NCBI RefSeq assembly: GCF_011752525.1
Contig: NZ_VWXI01000010.1
Span: forward strand, 1-64,000
Length of the DNA stretch: 64,000 nucleotides
Direction of reading: 5' to 3'
From: Pantoea sp. Cy-639
GTDB lineage: Bacteria; Pseudomonadota; Gammaproteobacteria; Pseudomonadales; Pseudomonadaceae
Shown piece after piece: positions 34,725 through 45,007 of this stretch. The notes beneath the pieces were generated by a model. That model ran no database searches. It saw only the letters and a list, made by a program, of their open reading frames with translations, and had not been told where the DNA came from. Both the position numbers and the translations under genes were made by a program. Every line of letters starts with the position of its first letter. Position 1 is the stretch's first letter.

Positions 34725-35594
34725 TCAGAAGACGTGGACGAAACGCAGCAGCAGGTTGTCCTGGGCGTAGGCGTTGTGGGTGGCGATGTTGCGGGTCAGG
34801 CCCAGCAGCACCTGGTTGCGTCGGTCGAGCCAGTGGCCGAGCTCGAAGCCGGCCTGGGTATAGCGCTGGTGGCTGTCGTCCAGGCGCTGGCCAGCAAGGG
34901 TCAGCTCGCCGCCGTCGGCGTGGATCAGGCGCAGGGCGCCGTAGGTGCTGGGGGTGAGGTCGTAGGAGGCGAAGGCCTGCAGGCGATACAGCGGCTTCTG
35001 TGTGAGCGTGCTGCCGAGGTAGTCGTCGTTGCGCCCGTAGAGCTGGGCTTCGAGGTTGGCTTCGAGCAGCCAGCGTTCGCCCACGCCCTGGGTGTAGTTG
35101 TAGTTCAGGTGCAGCGCCCAGCGGTTGGCGCCGGGCGAGACCCCGGGGGCGCTGGCGTGGTACTCGCCAAGCGGCACGCCGAGCAAGGCCAGCAGGCCGC
35201 TGTAGGTACGGTGTTGCGGATCGTTGATGAAGAACAGCGTGCCGCCCACCTGCGGATCGCCGATGCCGCGTTCGCGGCTGTGGCTGGCGGCGCCGGGCAG
35301 GCGTGCCTCGGTGTCGACGTAGGACACGATGAACTGCGGCGTGCACAGGCTGGCGCAGATATCGCTGAACCACAGCTGGCGCCAGGCGACGGCATTGACC
35401 GACAGATCAGCCTTGCCGTCGGCGTCGGCGACGCCGTGATAGCTGTTGGCGCGCGTCAGCGGCAGGTAGGCGACCCCCAGGCGGGTGCCCACCGGCGCGC
35501 TGACGAAGTCGCGGGCGTTGAGGTCGGCGGCCTGGGCACCGGCGCCGGCAAGGGCCAGGAGGGCGGGCAGGGCGCGGACAAGGCGATAGGGCAT
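34725..35594 (-). CDS. Outer-membrane protein of the phenol MetA-pathway family
   Basis: A 289-residue outer-membrane beta-barrel with a signal peptide cut after AGAQA. The C-terminal half shows the family pattern LGSTLTQKPLYRLQAFASYDLTPSTYGALRLIHADGGE and LDDSHQRYTQAGFELGHWLDRRNQVLLGLTRNIAT, ending RFVHVF with a terminal Phe. Family members accompany phenol and other aromatic catabolic genes and probably let hydrophobic substrates in. It heads the porin-MFS-amidohydrolase operon; start chosen at the signal peptide. Confidence 0.82.
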   Translation of the reverse strand: MPYRLVRALPALLALAGAGAQAADLNARDFVSAPVGTRLGVAYLPLTRANSYHGVADADGKADLSVNAVAWRQLWFSDICASLCTPQFIVSYVDTEARLPGAASHSRERGIGDPQVGGTLFFINDPQHRTYSGLLALLGVPLGEYHASAPGVSPGANRWALHLNYNYTQGVGERWLLEANLEAQLYGRNDDYLGSTLTQKPLYRLQAFASYDLTPSTYGALRLIHADGGELTLAGQRLDDSHQRYTQAGFELGHWLDRRNQVLLGLTRNIATHNAYAQDNLLLRFVHVF

Positions 35595-35689
35595 GGGCGT
35601 GTTCCTTCTTCTTGTTGTTGTGATGGGCGAACAGCGGGCAAGCCTTCCCCTTCCCGCCAGGGGGCTGGCAGGTGGGCTGTGGTGGGCGG

Positions 35690-36661
35690 TCAGTGCGGCG
35701 GCTGGTGCAGCAGCTGGGTGATTCCGGCCTTGTTGTTCACCCCGAGCTTGGCGTAGATGCTGCGAATGTGATGACGCACGGTGTTGGGCGCCACACCCAG
35801 CGCGCGGGCGATCTCCTTGTAGGTGCCGCCACCGCCGAAGCGTTCGGCGACATCCGCCTCGCGGGCGCTGAGCTGGGCCAGGGCCGAGCGTGGGCGGGCG
35901 GTCAGCAGGAACAGGTCGCCGACGGCGGTGGCGTCCAGTTGCAGGTGCTGGCCGCGGTAGCTGCTCGGGCTGACCTGCGCCGGCAAGTGCGGGCCGCTCC
36001 AGTGCGGCCACTCCAGCAACAGCCGCTCGACGAAGCCGCGCTCGGCATGCTGCAACGTGCCCTGGCGATCACACACCGCCAGGGCCAGGGTATTGGCGCC
36101 GTCCAGCGCTTCGCGCAGGGCGACCAGGGCGCGGATCTGGTTGGCGCCTTCGGCGGCCACCAGGTGCGGCATCAAGTGTTCGAGCAGGTGGCGCTCGCTG
36201 GCGTTGAACGGCGCCTCGGCCTGGGTTCGGTAGAGGGTCAGGTGCACGCTCAGGCGGGTGCGTGGGTCGATGTGGATGATGCACAGGAACTCGCCAAAGC
36301 CATGGCGTCGGCCGAGCCAGCGCAGGCCGTGCGGAGCATCGACGGCCTGGCTGTCGACGATCACCGCGTGGCCGGGGCGGGCGTGCACCTGCTGGACCGT
36401 GGTGTCCTGGTCGCGGATCGACTGCCAGTCCCGTACATAGCTGGGCGGCAGGCCGAACAGCTGGCTGCTGTGCTCGCGAGGCAGGCCGTCGACCAGCGCG
36501 GCGCGGCCCCACCAGGCCTTGGCGAAGGGAATCAGCTCGCGGCTGCGCCCGAGCATGTGCTGATGAAAGCTCTGCAGCGGCTGCTCCTGGGCCAGGCGCT
36601 GCAGCTCCAGCACCAGGGCGTTGAACAGGGTGAAACCGGGAGAGGCAAGGTAATCGGACAT
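35690..36661 (-). CDS. LuxR-family transcriptional regulator
   Basis: A 323-residue regulator with a long N-terminal part (~245 residues, possibly GAF-like) and a C-terminal LuxR helix-turn-helix (LSAREADVAERFGGGGTYKEIARALGVAPNTVRHHIRSIYAKLGVNNKAGITQLL). It lies 95 bp upstream of, and in the same direction as, the porin-MFS-amidohydrolase operon, so it is the likely local regulator. No receiver domain is seen, which suggests direct ligand sensing. Confidence 0.85.
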   Translation of the reverse strand: MSDYLASPGFTLFNALVLELQRLAQEQPLQSFHQHMLGRSRELIPFAKAWWGRAALVDGLPREHSSQLFGLPPSYVRDWQSIRDQDTTVQQVHARPGHAVIVDSQAVDAPHGLRWLGRRHGFGEFLCIIHIDPRTRLSVHLTLYRTQAEAPFNASERHLLEHLMPHLVAAEGANQIRALVALREALDGANTLALAVCDRQGTLQHAERGFVERLLLEWPHWSGPHLPAQVSPSSYRGQHLQLDATAVGDLFLLTARPRSALAQLSAREADVAERFGGGGTYKEIARALGVAPNTVRHHIRSIYAKLGVNNKAGITQLLHQPPH

Positions 36662-36842
36662 GGGCGGTACCTGGCTGCGACGTTCTTGTTGTTGTCAGGG
36701 CCTGGAGGGGAGTATCGCCAAGGGAACGGGGGCGGACCATCCTGCAGATGCAGGATAGGGAGCAGGCAGGGCGGGGCAATGCCATGCCCATTGCCGGCTG
36801 GAGCCAGCCGGCGATGGGCCGCGAGGCAGCCCCGGTGACGGG

Positions 36843-37208
36843 TCAGGCGACGGCGAGGTAGTGCTTGACGAACGTTTCGCTCAACACCTCCCACAGCACG
36901 GCCGTGCCCTTGGTCACGAACCAGGCATCGCCTGCCTTGTAGCGCGTCACCTGACCGGTGGATTCATCGGTCAGCTGGATCTCGCCGGTCACGATCAGCG
37001 CCTGCTCGCTGAACGGATAGACCATGCGGAACTTGCCTTGGGTGGTGCCGAAGTAGGCGCTGCTGACCGGGTCGGTCGGTGCGCCGTGGGTCATCTTGCC
37101 GTAGCACTTGACCTCGCCTTCGAGGATGGTCGAGCCAAGGTCGGCAACGGTGCCCCAGGCGTCGAGTTCGGACAGTTGCACACCCTGGCGGACGGCGGTG
37201 AGAGTCAT
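36843..37208 (-). CDS. Small cupin-domain protein
   Basis: A 121-residue single-domain cupin (GEIQLTDESTGQVTRYKAGDAWFVTKGTAVLWEVLSETFVKHYLAVA) resembling the EutQ/DUF861-like cupins often encoded beside amine oxidases in pseudomonads. The metal-ligand histidines of typical cupins are mostly missing, so it may be structural or ligand-binding. The start lies 29 bp after the FAD oxidase stop, in one transcription unit. Confidence 0.75.
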   Translation of the reverse strand: MTLTAVRQGVQLSELDAWGTVADLGSTILEGEVKCYGKMTHGAPTDPVSSAYFGTTQGKFRMVYPFSEQALIVTGEIQLTDESTGQVTRYKAGDAWFVTKGTAVLWEVLSETFVKHYLAVA

Positions 37209-37237
37209 GGTGGATCTCCTGGTCGGTGGGAAAAGGT

Positions 37238-38536
37238 TCAACGGCGGCCGTTGAAGTAGCCCGAGAGCTGGTGCACGGTCTTGCCGGCGGTCAGCAGCAG
37301 CGGGCGGATATGGTCCTTGCCGAGGATGCGCGCATGCTTGACCGAGCTGATCAGGTCGTAGCGGCTGGAGCCTTCGCTCATGCCCTCGGCGAGGATCTTG
37401 CAGATGATGTGGCTGGGGGTGACGCCGAAGCCTGAATACCCCTGCACGTAGAATGCATTGGGGCGGTTGCTCAGGGTGCCGATCTGCGGGAACAGGTTGG
37501 CGCTGGTGGCCATCGGTCCGCCCCAGGCCAGGTCGATGCGCACGTCCTTGAGGTAGGGGAAGATCTTCAGCATCAGGTTGCGGTTCCAGGCCTTCAGGTC
37601 CTTCGGGATGTGTTCGACGAAGGGCGTGGCGGCGCCGAACAGCAGGCGGTTCTCGCGGGTGACGCGGTAGTAGTCGATGACCGGGCGGATATCGCTGTAG
37701 GCGCCACGGATCGGGCTGATGCGCATGATCTGCTCGTCGGACAACGGCTCGGTCATCAGTTGGAAGGCGTAGGTGTTGACGGTGCGCGCATGCAGTTCGG
37801 GCTCGAGCTTGTTGAGGAAGCTGTCGCAGGCCCACAGCAGCTTGCTGGCCTTGACCGAGCCACGGCCGGTGCGCACGGTGATGCGCTCGCCGTAGCGCAC
37901 TTCCAGCGCCGGGCTGTGCTCGAAGATCCGTGCGCCGTGGCCGACCAGGGCCTGGGCCTCGCCAAGCAGCAGGTTCAGCGAGTGCACATGGCCGCCGCCC
38001 ATGTGCAGCAGGGCGCTGCTGTAGGCGTCGGAGCCGATGATCTGCCTGACCTCCGAGCCGCCGAGAAAGCGGATCTCGTCCTTGCTGTTGATCGCCTTGA
38101 AGTCCTTTTCCCAGGCGCGCAGGGTCTTTTCCTGACGGGCGTTGAAGCCCATGTAGCCATAGCCGTGGCAGAAGTCGGCATCGATGGCGTAGCGCTTGAT
38201 ACGTTCCTTGATGATGCCGGCGCCCAGTTCGCTGATCTCGAAGATCTCGCGCAGGCCCTGTTCGCCGACGCTGCCCTTGATCTTCTCCAGGTCGTGGCCG
38301 ATGCCGGCCATGATCTGCCCGCCGTTGCGGCCGGTGCCGCCGAAGCCCAGGTAGCGCGCCTCGAGCACGACGACATTGGTGATGCCTTGCTCGGCCAGTT
38401 CCAGGGCCGTGTTGATGCCCGAGAAGCCGCCGCCGATTACCACCACGTCGGCGTCGATGTCGCTTTCAAGGGTGGGGAAGCTGAGGTTGTATTTCTTGGT
38501 TGCGGTGTAGTAGGTGGGCGTTTCGATGTTGATCAT
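37238..38536 (-). CDS. PuuB-like FAD-dependent amine oxidoreductase
   Basis: A 432-residue DAO-family flavoprotein. The FAD motif is VVVIGGGFSGINTALELAEQG, and sequence similarity to gamma-glutamylputrescine oxidase (PuuB) is strong: LGFGGTGRNGGQIMAGIGHD, GGHVHSLNLLLGEA, DYYRVTRENRLLFGAATPF and MQGYSGFGV-like YVQGYSGFGVTPSH. Such enzymes oxidatively deaminate amines to aldehydes. No gamma-glutamyl-ligase gene is nearby, and it lies at the end of the hpa gene set. A free or aromatic amine such as tyramine or dopamine is therefore a plausible substrate. Confidence 0.82.
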   Translation of the reverse strand: MINIETPTYYTATKKYNLSFPTLESDIDADVVVIGGGFSGINTALELAEQGITNVVVLEARYLGFGGTGRNGGQIMAGIGHDLEKIKGSVGEQGLREIFEISELGAGIIKERIKRYAIDADFCHGYGYMGFNARQEKTLRAWEKDFKAINSKDEIRFLGGSEVRQIIGSDAYSSALLHMGGGHVHSLNLLLGEAQALVGHGARIFEHSPALEVRYGERITVRTGRGSVKASKLLWACDSFLNKLEPELHARTVNTYAFQLMTEPLSDEQIMRISPIRGAYSDIRPVIDYYRVTRENRLLFGAATPFVEHIPKDLKAWNRNLMLKIFPYLKDVRIDLAWGGPMATSANLFPQIGTLSNRPNAFYVQGYSGFGVTPSHIICKILAEGMSEGSSRYDLISSVKHARILGKDHIRPLLLTAGKTVHQLSGYFNGRR

Positions 38537-38862
38537 GGCGCAGCCTGGACAGTTGGAATTATTGGAAAGCAGGGCTTGCACAAGCGCTGTCTGTACCAGC
38601 TATTGGGCGCCTAACGAGCGGTAGGTGTCTTGTGCCGGGCTGCCAGGCATTTGACCGAGGCTGCCAGCTCGGTGGGGACTGTGGGAATCGAGGGAACTCG
38701 GGGAATTTGGGGAATTGAGGGAATTGAGGGAATTGAGGGAATTGAGGGAATTGGGGGAGCCTGTGGGAGCTGTGGGAGCTGTGGGATTTGTGGGATTTGT
38801 GGGATTTGTGGGAGCTGGCGAAGCCGGCGATGGGCTGCATAGCAGCCCCTTTGCGGTTGAGC
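38537..38862. repeat. 9-bp minisatellite merging into REP
   Basis: About 16 head-to-tail 9-bp units fill 38672-38816 within this gap. Unit types come in runs: GAGGGAATT (four exact in a row at 38717-38752), GTGGGAGCT (two, then one more) and GTGGGATTT (three). The array ends in a REP head (GTGGGAGCTGGCGAAGCCGG). Because nine is a multiple of three, all frames stay open and give low-complexity peptides (PQF, GIE, SHK repeats), which I do not treat as genes. Confidence 0.9.
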
Positions 38863-39663
38863 TCAGTACACGCCACCCTGGCCGGCCCCCACCGCCCCGA
38901 CCTTGAACTTGCCCAGCAACCCCTGCAACCCCCGCATCAGCACCGTGGTATCGACCCCCACGGCCACGAACGCGGCGCCCAGGTCAAGGTAGCGCCGAGC
39001 CAGCGACTCGTCGGCGCTGAGGATCCCCGCCGCCTTGCCAGCCTGCTGGATCCGCACGATGGCGTCTTCGATGGCCGCCTGCACCTCGGGATGTCCCGGG
39101 TTGCCGCGATGCCCCATGGCCGCGCTGAGGTCGGCCGGGCCGATGAACACGCCATCGACGCCGTCCACCGCGCAGATCGCATCGAGGTTGGCCAGGCCCT
39201 CGCGGCTCTCGACCTGGACCAGCAGGCACATCTGCGCGTCGGCCTGGTCCAGGTAGCCGGCGATGCTGTTCCAGCGCGAAGCCCGCGCCAGGGCGCTGCC
39301 GACACCGCGCAGCCCGGCTGGCGGATAGCGCATGGCGCGCACCAGGTGCTCGGCCTGGGCGGCGCTTTCGACCATCGGCACCAGCAGGGTCTGGGCGCCG
39401 ATGTCGAGCAGTTGCTTGATCAGCGCCGTGTCGCCGACCACCGGACGCACCACGGCCTGGCCGGGATAGGGCGCCACCGCCTGCAACTGACCGAGCAGGC
39501 CGCGCAGGTCGTTGGGCGCATGTTCGCCGTCGAGCAGCAGCCAGTCGAAGCCGGTGTTGGCCGCCAGCTCGGCGCAGTACGGATCGGCCAGGCCGAGCCA
39601 CAGGCCGATCTGTGCCTGGCCGCTGCGCAGGCGTTGCTTGAAGGTATTGACGGGCATGTCCAT
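38863..39663 (-). CDS. hpaI: 4-hydroxy-2-oxo-heptane-1,7-dioate aldolase
   Basis: A 266-residue class II pyruvate aldolase, the last hpa step: it splits 4-hydroxy-2-oxoheptanedioate into pyruvate and succinic semialdehyde. Motifs are [11 protein letters not shown] (catalytic His), [14 protein letters not shown] (metal Glu) and [17 protein letters not shown] (metal Asp). Alignment with E. coli HpaI is strong through ALARASRWN. The start at 39663 has GAGGAG six bases upstream. It is 10 bp downstream of hpaH. Confidence 0.96.
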   Translation of the reverse strand: MDMPVNTFKQRLRSGQAQIGLWLGLADPYCAELAANTGFDWLLLDGEHAPNDLRGLLGQLQAVAPYPGQAVVRPVVGDTALIKQLLDIGAQTLLVPMVESAAQAEHLVRAMRYPPAGLRGVGSALARASRWNSIAGYLDQADAQMCLLVQVESREGLANLDAICAVDGVDGVFIGPADLSAAMGHRGNPGHPEVQAAIEDAIVRIQQAGKAAGILSADESLARRYLDLGAAFVAVGVDTTVLMRGLQGLLGKFKVGAVGAGQGGVY

Positions 39664-39673
39664 GGGGCGCTCC

Positions 39674-40477
39674 TCAGACGAACCGGCAGGCGATCGCGCC
39701 GAGCTGGTCGTAGTCGACATGGAAGGTATCGCCGGGGCGCGCGGCCACCGGGCGGGTGAACGAGCCGCCGAGAATCACCTGGCCGGCCTCGAGGCCGACG
39801 TCGTATGCCGCCAGCTTGTTGGCCAGCCAGGCCACGCCCTTGGCCGGATGGTTGAGCACGGCGGCGGACACCCCGGACTCCTCGATCACGCCGTTGCGGT
39901 ACAGCACCGCCGGCACCTTGCGCAGGTCGATCTCGGTCGGCCGCACGGCGCGCCCGCCCAGCACCACGCCGGCGTTGGCGGCGTTGTCGGAGATGGTGTC
40001 GAAGACCTTGCGGGTGACGCCGCTGTGCGGGTCGACCTGGTGGATGCGGGCGTCGATGATCTCCAGCGCCGGGATCACCCATTCGGTGGCTTCCAGCACA
40101 TCGAACAGGGTCACGCCAGGCCCCTTGAGCGGCTTGGCGAGGATGAACGCCAGCTCTACCTCGACCCGCGGCACGATGAAGCGCTCGAAGGGAATATCGC
40201 TGCCTTCGTCGAAGAACATGTCGTCGAGCAGCGCGCCGTAGTCCGGCTCGGTGATGTTCGACGACACCTGCATGGCCCGCGAGGTGAGGCCGATCTTGTG
40301 GCCGACCAGGCGACGGCCGTCGTGGATCTTCTGTGCTACCCAGGCGCGCTGGATGGCATAGGCGTCCTCGATGCTGATGGCGGGGTAGTCGAGGGAAAAC
40401 TGGCCGACCTGCTCGCGGGCGCGTTCGGCCTGGTCGAGGCGGGCGGCGGCGTGCTGGATGATGTGGGCGTCGAGCAT
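39674..40477 (-). CDS. hpaH: 2-oxo-hept-4-ene-1,7-dioate hydratase
   Basis: A 267-residue hydratase of the MhpD/4-oxalocrotonate decarboxylase family, which adds water to 2-oxohept-4-ene-1,7-dioate. Motifs include [27 protein letters not shown] with the metal-ligand Glu residues, and the C-terminal [24 protein letters not shown]. It lies 8 bp after hpaF in the operon. Confidence 0.96.
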   Translation of the reverse strand: MLDAHIIQHAAARLDQAERAREQVGQFSLDYPAISIEDAYAIQRAWVAQKIHDGRRLVGHKIGLTSRAMQVSSNITEPDYGALLDDMFFDEGSDIPFERFIVPRVEVELAFILAKPLKGPGVTLFDVLEATEWVIPALEIIDARIHQVDPHSGVTRKVFDTISDNAANAGVVLGGRAVRPTEIDLRKVPAVLYRNGVIEESGVSAAVLNHPAKGVAWLANKLAAYDVGLEAGQVILGGSFTRPVAARPGDTFHVDYDQLGAIACRFV

Positions 40478-40485
40478 GGAAAACC

Positions 40486-40896
40486 TCAGGGCTGGCGGCT
40501 GAACAAGGGGTGCAGGCTGCTGTGCCTGGCGTCGTAGACCTGTGCCTGGCTCTCGTCGATCTGCACGGTCACGCCGACCGGGCGGCGTTCGAGCAGCGGA
40601 TCGAGGTGGGCGCGCAGCACTGCCTGCAGGCTGTCGCCGACCTGGCGGTGCACCTCGGCGCTGCGTCCTGCGCCCATGCGCAGGTTGGCGTAGACGAAGC
40701 CGTAGTCGCCGCGGCCGTCGGCGATCGCGGCGTGGGCGGCCGGATAGGCCAGCACCCGGGTGCCGCCGGTGGGGAACACCTGGCGACCGGCGGCGTCACG
40801 TTGTTCGAGCATGCAGTCGGCCAGGGCGCGGCACAGCGCCGGCATGTCGCAGTCGGCGTCGATGTCCGGGCTGTAGAGCAGGACCAGATGGGGCAT
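40486..40896 (-). CDS. hpaF: 5-carboxymethyl-2-hydroxymuconate isomerase
   Basis: A 136-residue tautomerase-superfamily protein that isomerises 5-carboxymethyl-2-hydroxymuconate. The catalytic N-terminal proline follows the initiator Met ([11 protein letters not shown]), which requires the ATG at 40896 (AAGGAG five bases upstream) and not the GTG two codons earlier. The middle segment [17 protein letters not shown] and the C-terminal VTVQIDESQ are typical. Confidence 0.95.
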   Translation of the reverse strand: MPHLVLLYSPDIDADCDMPALCRALADCMLEQRDAAGRQVFPTGGTRVLAYPAAHAAIADGRGDYGFVYANLRMGAGRSAEVHRQVGDSLQAVLRAHLDPLLERRPVGVTVQIDESQAQVYDARHSSLHPLFSRQP

Positions 40897-40905
40897 GGAC
40901 ACTCC

Positions 40906-41829
40906 TTACAAGCGACTGGTAGCGGTGGCGCCGGCCGGGCTCGAGGCCTGGGAGGCGGGGATGGCGGCGCCATCCTGCGGGGTGACCGGGAAGATCGCGT
41001 TGATCTGGCCGGTGCCGGAGGAGCCGAAGTAGGGCGTGACCACCTCGGCCTGGCCGTCATAGGCCGACCAGCCGAGGGCGCCGAGCAGCATCGCGGTGTC
41101 GTGCATGAAGCCTTCGCCGTGGCCCTTGACCGCGTACTCCGGCAACATCGCGCAGAAATCCTGCCAGTCGCCGTCCTGCCACATGCGCACCACGCGATGG
41201 TCGAGGGTCTCGAGGAACGGGCTCCAGACCTTTGTGGCGAAGTCCGGGGCCTGGCCGTTCTGGGCGAAACGGTGCGACAGCGAGCCGCTGGCGAGAAAGG
41301 CGACGGTGCCGTCGTAGTGCTGCTCGACGGCCTGGCGCATGGCCCAGCCCAGGCGTGCGCTGTCGTTGAGAAAGTGCGAGGTGCACAGCGCCGAGACCGA
41401 GATCACCTTGAAGTGGCGGTCGGCGTTCATGTAGCGCATCGGCACCAGGGTGCCGTACTCCGGTGCCAGGGTGGTGGCGTCGTGGGCCATGGTCTCCACG
41501 CCCAGGCGGTTGCACTGTTCGGCCAGCAGGCGACCCAGCTCGGGGTTGCCAGGGAAGCCGTAGTTCATGTTGGCGATGAAGTGCGGCAGTTCGTTGCTGG
41601 TATACAGGCCTTCGAAGTGCGCGGCGCAGTTGATGTGGTAGTTGGCGTTGACCAGCCAGTGGGTGTCGAACACGACGATGGTGTCCACCCCCAGTTCGCG
41701 GCAACGCCGGCCGATCTCGTGGTGGCCGTCGATGGCCGCCTGGCGAAAGCCCTGGCGCGGGCCGGGCAGTTCCGACAGGTACATCGACGGGACATGGGTG
41801 ATCTTGGCGGCGAGAGCGAGTGTGCCCAT
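40906..41829 (-). CDS. hpaD: Homoprotocatechuate 2,3-dioxygenase (class III extradiol)
   Basis: A 307-residue LigB-type Fe(II) dioxygenase that opens the ring of 3,4-dihydroxyphenylacetate. It closely follows E. coli HpaD: LALAAKITHVPSMYLSELPG, FDTHWLVNANYHINCA, LPHFIANMNYGFPGNPELG and ASGSLSHRF. The C-terminal tail after INAIFPV is about 20 residues longer than in E. coli. Its stop lies 9 bp before the hpaF ATG. Confidence 0.96.
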   Translation of the reverse strand: MGTLALAAKITHVPSMYLSELPGPRQGFRQAAIDGHHEIGRRCRELGVDTIVVFDTHWLVNANYHINCAAHFEGLYTSNELPHFIANMNYGFPGNPELGRLLAEQCNRLGVETMAHDATTLAPEYGTLVPMRYMNADRHFKVISVSALCTSHFLNDSARLGWAMRQAVEQHYDGTVAFLASGSLSHRFAQNGQAPDFATKVWSPFLETLDHRVVRMWQDGDWQDFCAMLPEYAVKGHGEGFMHDTAMLLGALGWSAYDGQAEVVTPYFGSSGTGQINAIFPVTPQDGAAIPASQASSPAGATATSRL

Positions 41830-41877
41830 GGGTATCTCCGGTGATTGTTGTTGTGGTCCATGGCCTGCGAAGCGCGC

Positions 41878-41932
41878 GGCAAGCCTGCTCCCACGCAGTG
41901 CAGCGCCTGCGGGGAGCGGGCTTGCCTGGCGC
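41878..41932. repeat. REP pair inside the hpa operon
   Basis: Inverted REP arms (GGCAAGCCTGCTCCCACGCAG and its counterpart GGGGAGCGGGCTTGCC) lie in the 108-bp gap between hpaE and hpaD. They could stabilise the upstream mRNA segment or reduce read-through, giving unequal gene dosage within the operon. Confidence 0.7.
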
Positions 41933-41937
41933 CGGCG

Positions 41938-43394
<1,457 letters not shown>

Positions 43395-43398
<4 letters not shown>

Positions 43399-44174
43399 GC
43401 TGTTGCCTCTTGTGCCTTGCGGGCGAAGAATTCGCCTTCGCTGACGATTCGGTTGACCAGGCGGCCGACACCTTCGACCTCCACCACCACTTCATCGCCC
43501 GGTACCACGTCGGCCAGGCCTTCCGGGGTGCCGGTGGCGATCATGTCGCCTGGCTGCAGGGTCATGAAGCTTGAGAAGTATTCGACCAGGTAGGGGATGT
43601 CGAAGATCATGTCGGCGGTGTTGCCTTGCTGTTTCAGCTCGCCGTTGACCCAGGTGCGCAGGGTCAGCCTGGACGGGTCCGGCACATCGGCGGTGTCGAC
43701 GATCCAGGGACCGACCGCAGTGGTGGCGTCGCGGTTCTTCACCCGCAGGTTCGGCCGGTAGTAGTTCTCCAGGTAGTCGCGGATGGCGTAGTCGTTGCAC
43801 ACCGTGTAGCCGGCCAGGTAGTCCAGGGCGTTCTCGCGGCGCACATTGCGCGCCGGCTTGCCGATCACCGCCACCAGTTCGCACTCGTAGTGCATGTACT
43901 TGACGCCGTCGGGACGCCAGGTCACTTGTCGGTGGCCGGTGTAGGTGCCGTGGGACTTGATGAAAGCCAGCGGCTCGGTGGGGGCCTTGAACGCCAGCTC
44001 GGCGGCATGGTCGGCGTAGTTCAGGCCCAGGGCGAACATGTTGCCGGTGGCCGGTGGCAACCAGGTGACCTGGTCGGCCGACACCAGGCGGCCGTCGGCC
44101 AGGCGCAGGTGCTGGTCGTTCTCGACGATGGCCGGGTACACCTGGCCATCGAGCTGGATACGGGCATGCTTCAT
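43395..44174 (-). CDS. hpaG2: Homoprotocatechuate pathway isomerase/decarboxylase, HpaG2 subunit
   Basis: A 259-residue fumarylacetoacetate-hydrolase-fold protein. It corresponds to one half of the E. coli two-domain HpaG, which decarboxylates and isomerises 5-oxopent-3-ene-1,2,5-tricarboxylate. Visible motifs are YECELVAVIGKPARNV (metal Glu), AGYTVCNDYAIRD and QPGDMIATGTPEGLADVVPGD. It overlaps hpaG1 and hpaE by four bases each, which favours equal synthesis of the halves. Confidence 0.95.
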
Positions 44175-44845
44175 GGGGCGAGTCCTTGTTCGGCGACGAT
44201 CGGGTTGCTCAGTTGGCCGAGGCCGTCGATCTCGACCGTGACCTGGTCACCGGGCTGCACATCGACGCGGCCTTCGGGGGTGCCGGTGATCAGCACGTCA
44301 CCGGCGTGCAGGGTCATGAACTCGCTGATCTCGGCGATCAGCTGGGCCACGCCGCGTACGCAGTTGGCCGTGTTGTTGTGCTGGCGCAGTTGGCCGTTGA
44401 CCCATAGGCGGATGCCCAGCGCGTCGGGGTTGGCGACCTGCGCGGCGGGTACCAGCGTCGGGCCGAGCGGGCAGAAGCCATCGCGGCACTTGGCCTTGAC
44501 CGCGGGGCGGTAGTAGCTGTCCTCGGGCAGGCTGAACTCGTTGACGATGGTGTAGCCGGCCACGTGCTCGAGGGCGCGTTCGCGGCTGACCCGGCTGGCG
44601 TCCTTGCCGATCACCACGCCCAGGGCCGGGCCCGGCTGCAGGCGTTCGACTGCCGCGGGGTAGGTGACAGGCTGGCCCTCGGCGTTGCGGGTGTTGGGGG
44701 TCTTGATGAACAGCACCGGCTTGACCGGCGGTTGCTGGTAGGGCGCTTCGTGGAAGGATGCCAGATGTTGCTGCAGCAAGCCCTGGTAGTTCAGGGCGAC
44801 GCCGAACAGGCTACCGCTGGCGACCTCGTGCAAGGCACGGCTCAT
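44171..44845 (-). CDS. hpaG1: Homoprotocatechuate pathway isomerase/decarboxylase, HpaG1 subunit
   Basis: A 224-residue FAH-fold protein corresponding to the other half of E. coli HpaG. It shows GPALGVVIGKDASRVSRERALEHVAGYTIVNEFSLPE and LHAGDVLITGTPEGRVDVQPGD. It is the first gene of the hpa operon and directly follows the promoter region with the paired TTAATRTGTTAACG boxes. The separate G1/G2 genes match pseudomonad arrangements, in contrast to the fused enteric gene. Confidence 0.95.
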   Translation of the reverse strand: MSRALHEVASGSLFGVALNYQGLLQQHLASFHEAPYQQPPVKPVLFIKTPNTRNAEGQPVTYPAAVERLQPGPALGVVIGKDASRVSRERALEHVAGYTIVNEFSLPEDSYYRPAVKAKCRDGFCPLGPTLVPAAQVANPDALGIRLWVNGQLRQHNNTANCVRGVAQLIAEISEFMTLHAGDVLITGTPEGRVDVQPGDQVTVEIDGLGQLSNPIVAEQGLAP

Positions 44846-44897
44846 GCTTTTCTCCTGCGCTGGGCGAAGTGCGACGGGGCGCTCCGCAGTGTTTTTG

Positions 44898-44931
44898 TTA
44901 ATGTGTTAACGTTATATTTAATATGTTAACG
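44898..44931. promoter_or_regulatory. Two direct operator repeats between hpaG1 and hpaA
   Basis: TTAATGTGTTAACG (44898-44911) and TTAATATGTTAACG (44918-44931) are 13/14 identical and start 20 bp apart, so they face the same side of the DNA. The inner 12 bases of each are close to palindromic. They lie in the AT-rich divergent promoter region, and similar boxes occur at hpaR (46020-46031) and 31372-31383. HpaR (MarR type) or HpaA (AraC type) could bind. Confidence 0.65.
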
Positions 44932-45007
44932 ATCGTCAAGGCATCACCTGCCTGCTGGCAGTGTCATGCTGGATCGCCCGGGCAGTCCCACCGGCACGAG
45001 AACAACA

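Noticed and set aside
32440..35373. A 977-codon frame that would fuse the amidohydrolase with upstream sequence
   Set aside because: The upstream part lies out of frame across the MFS and porin genes and is Arg/Pro/Ala-rich; the real start is MSRRTAFFSDEL at 33549.
38559..38876. A 105-codon frame with SHK and PQF repeats
   Set aside because: It is translation of the 9-bp minisatellite, which leaves every frame open; no RBS or conserved part.
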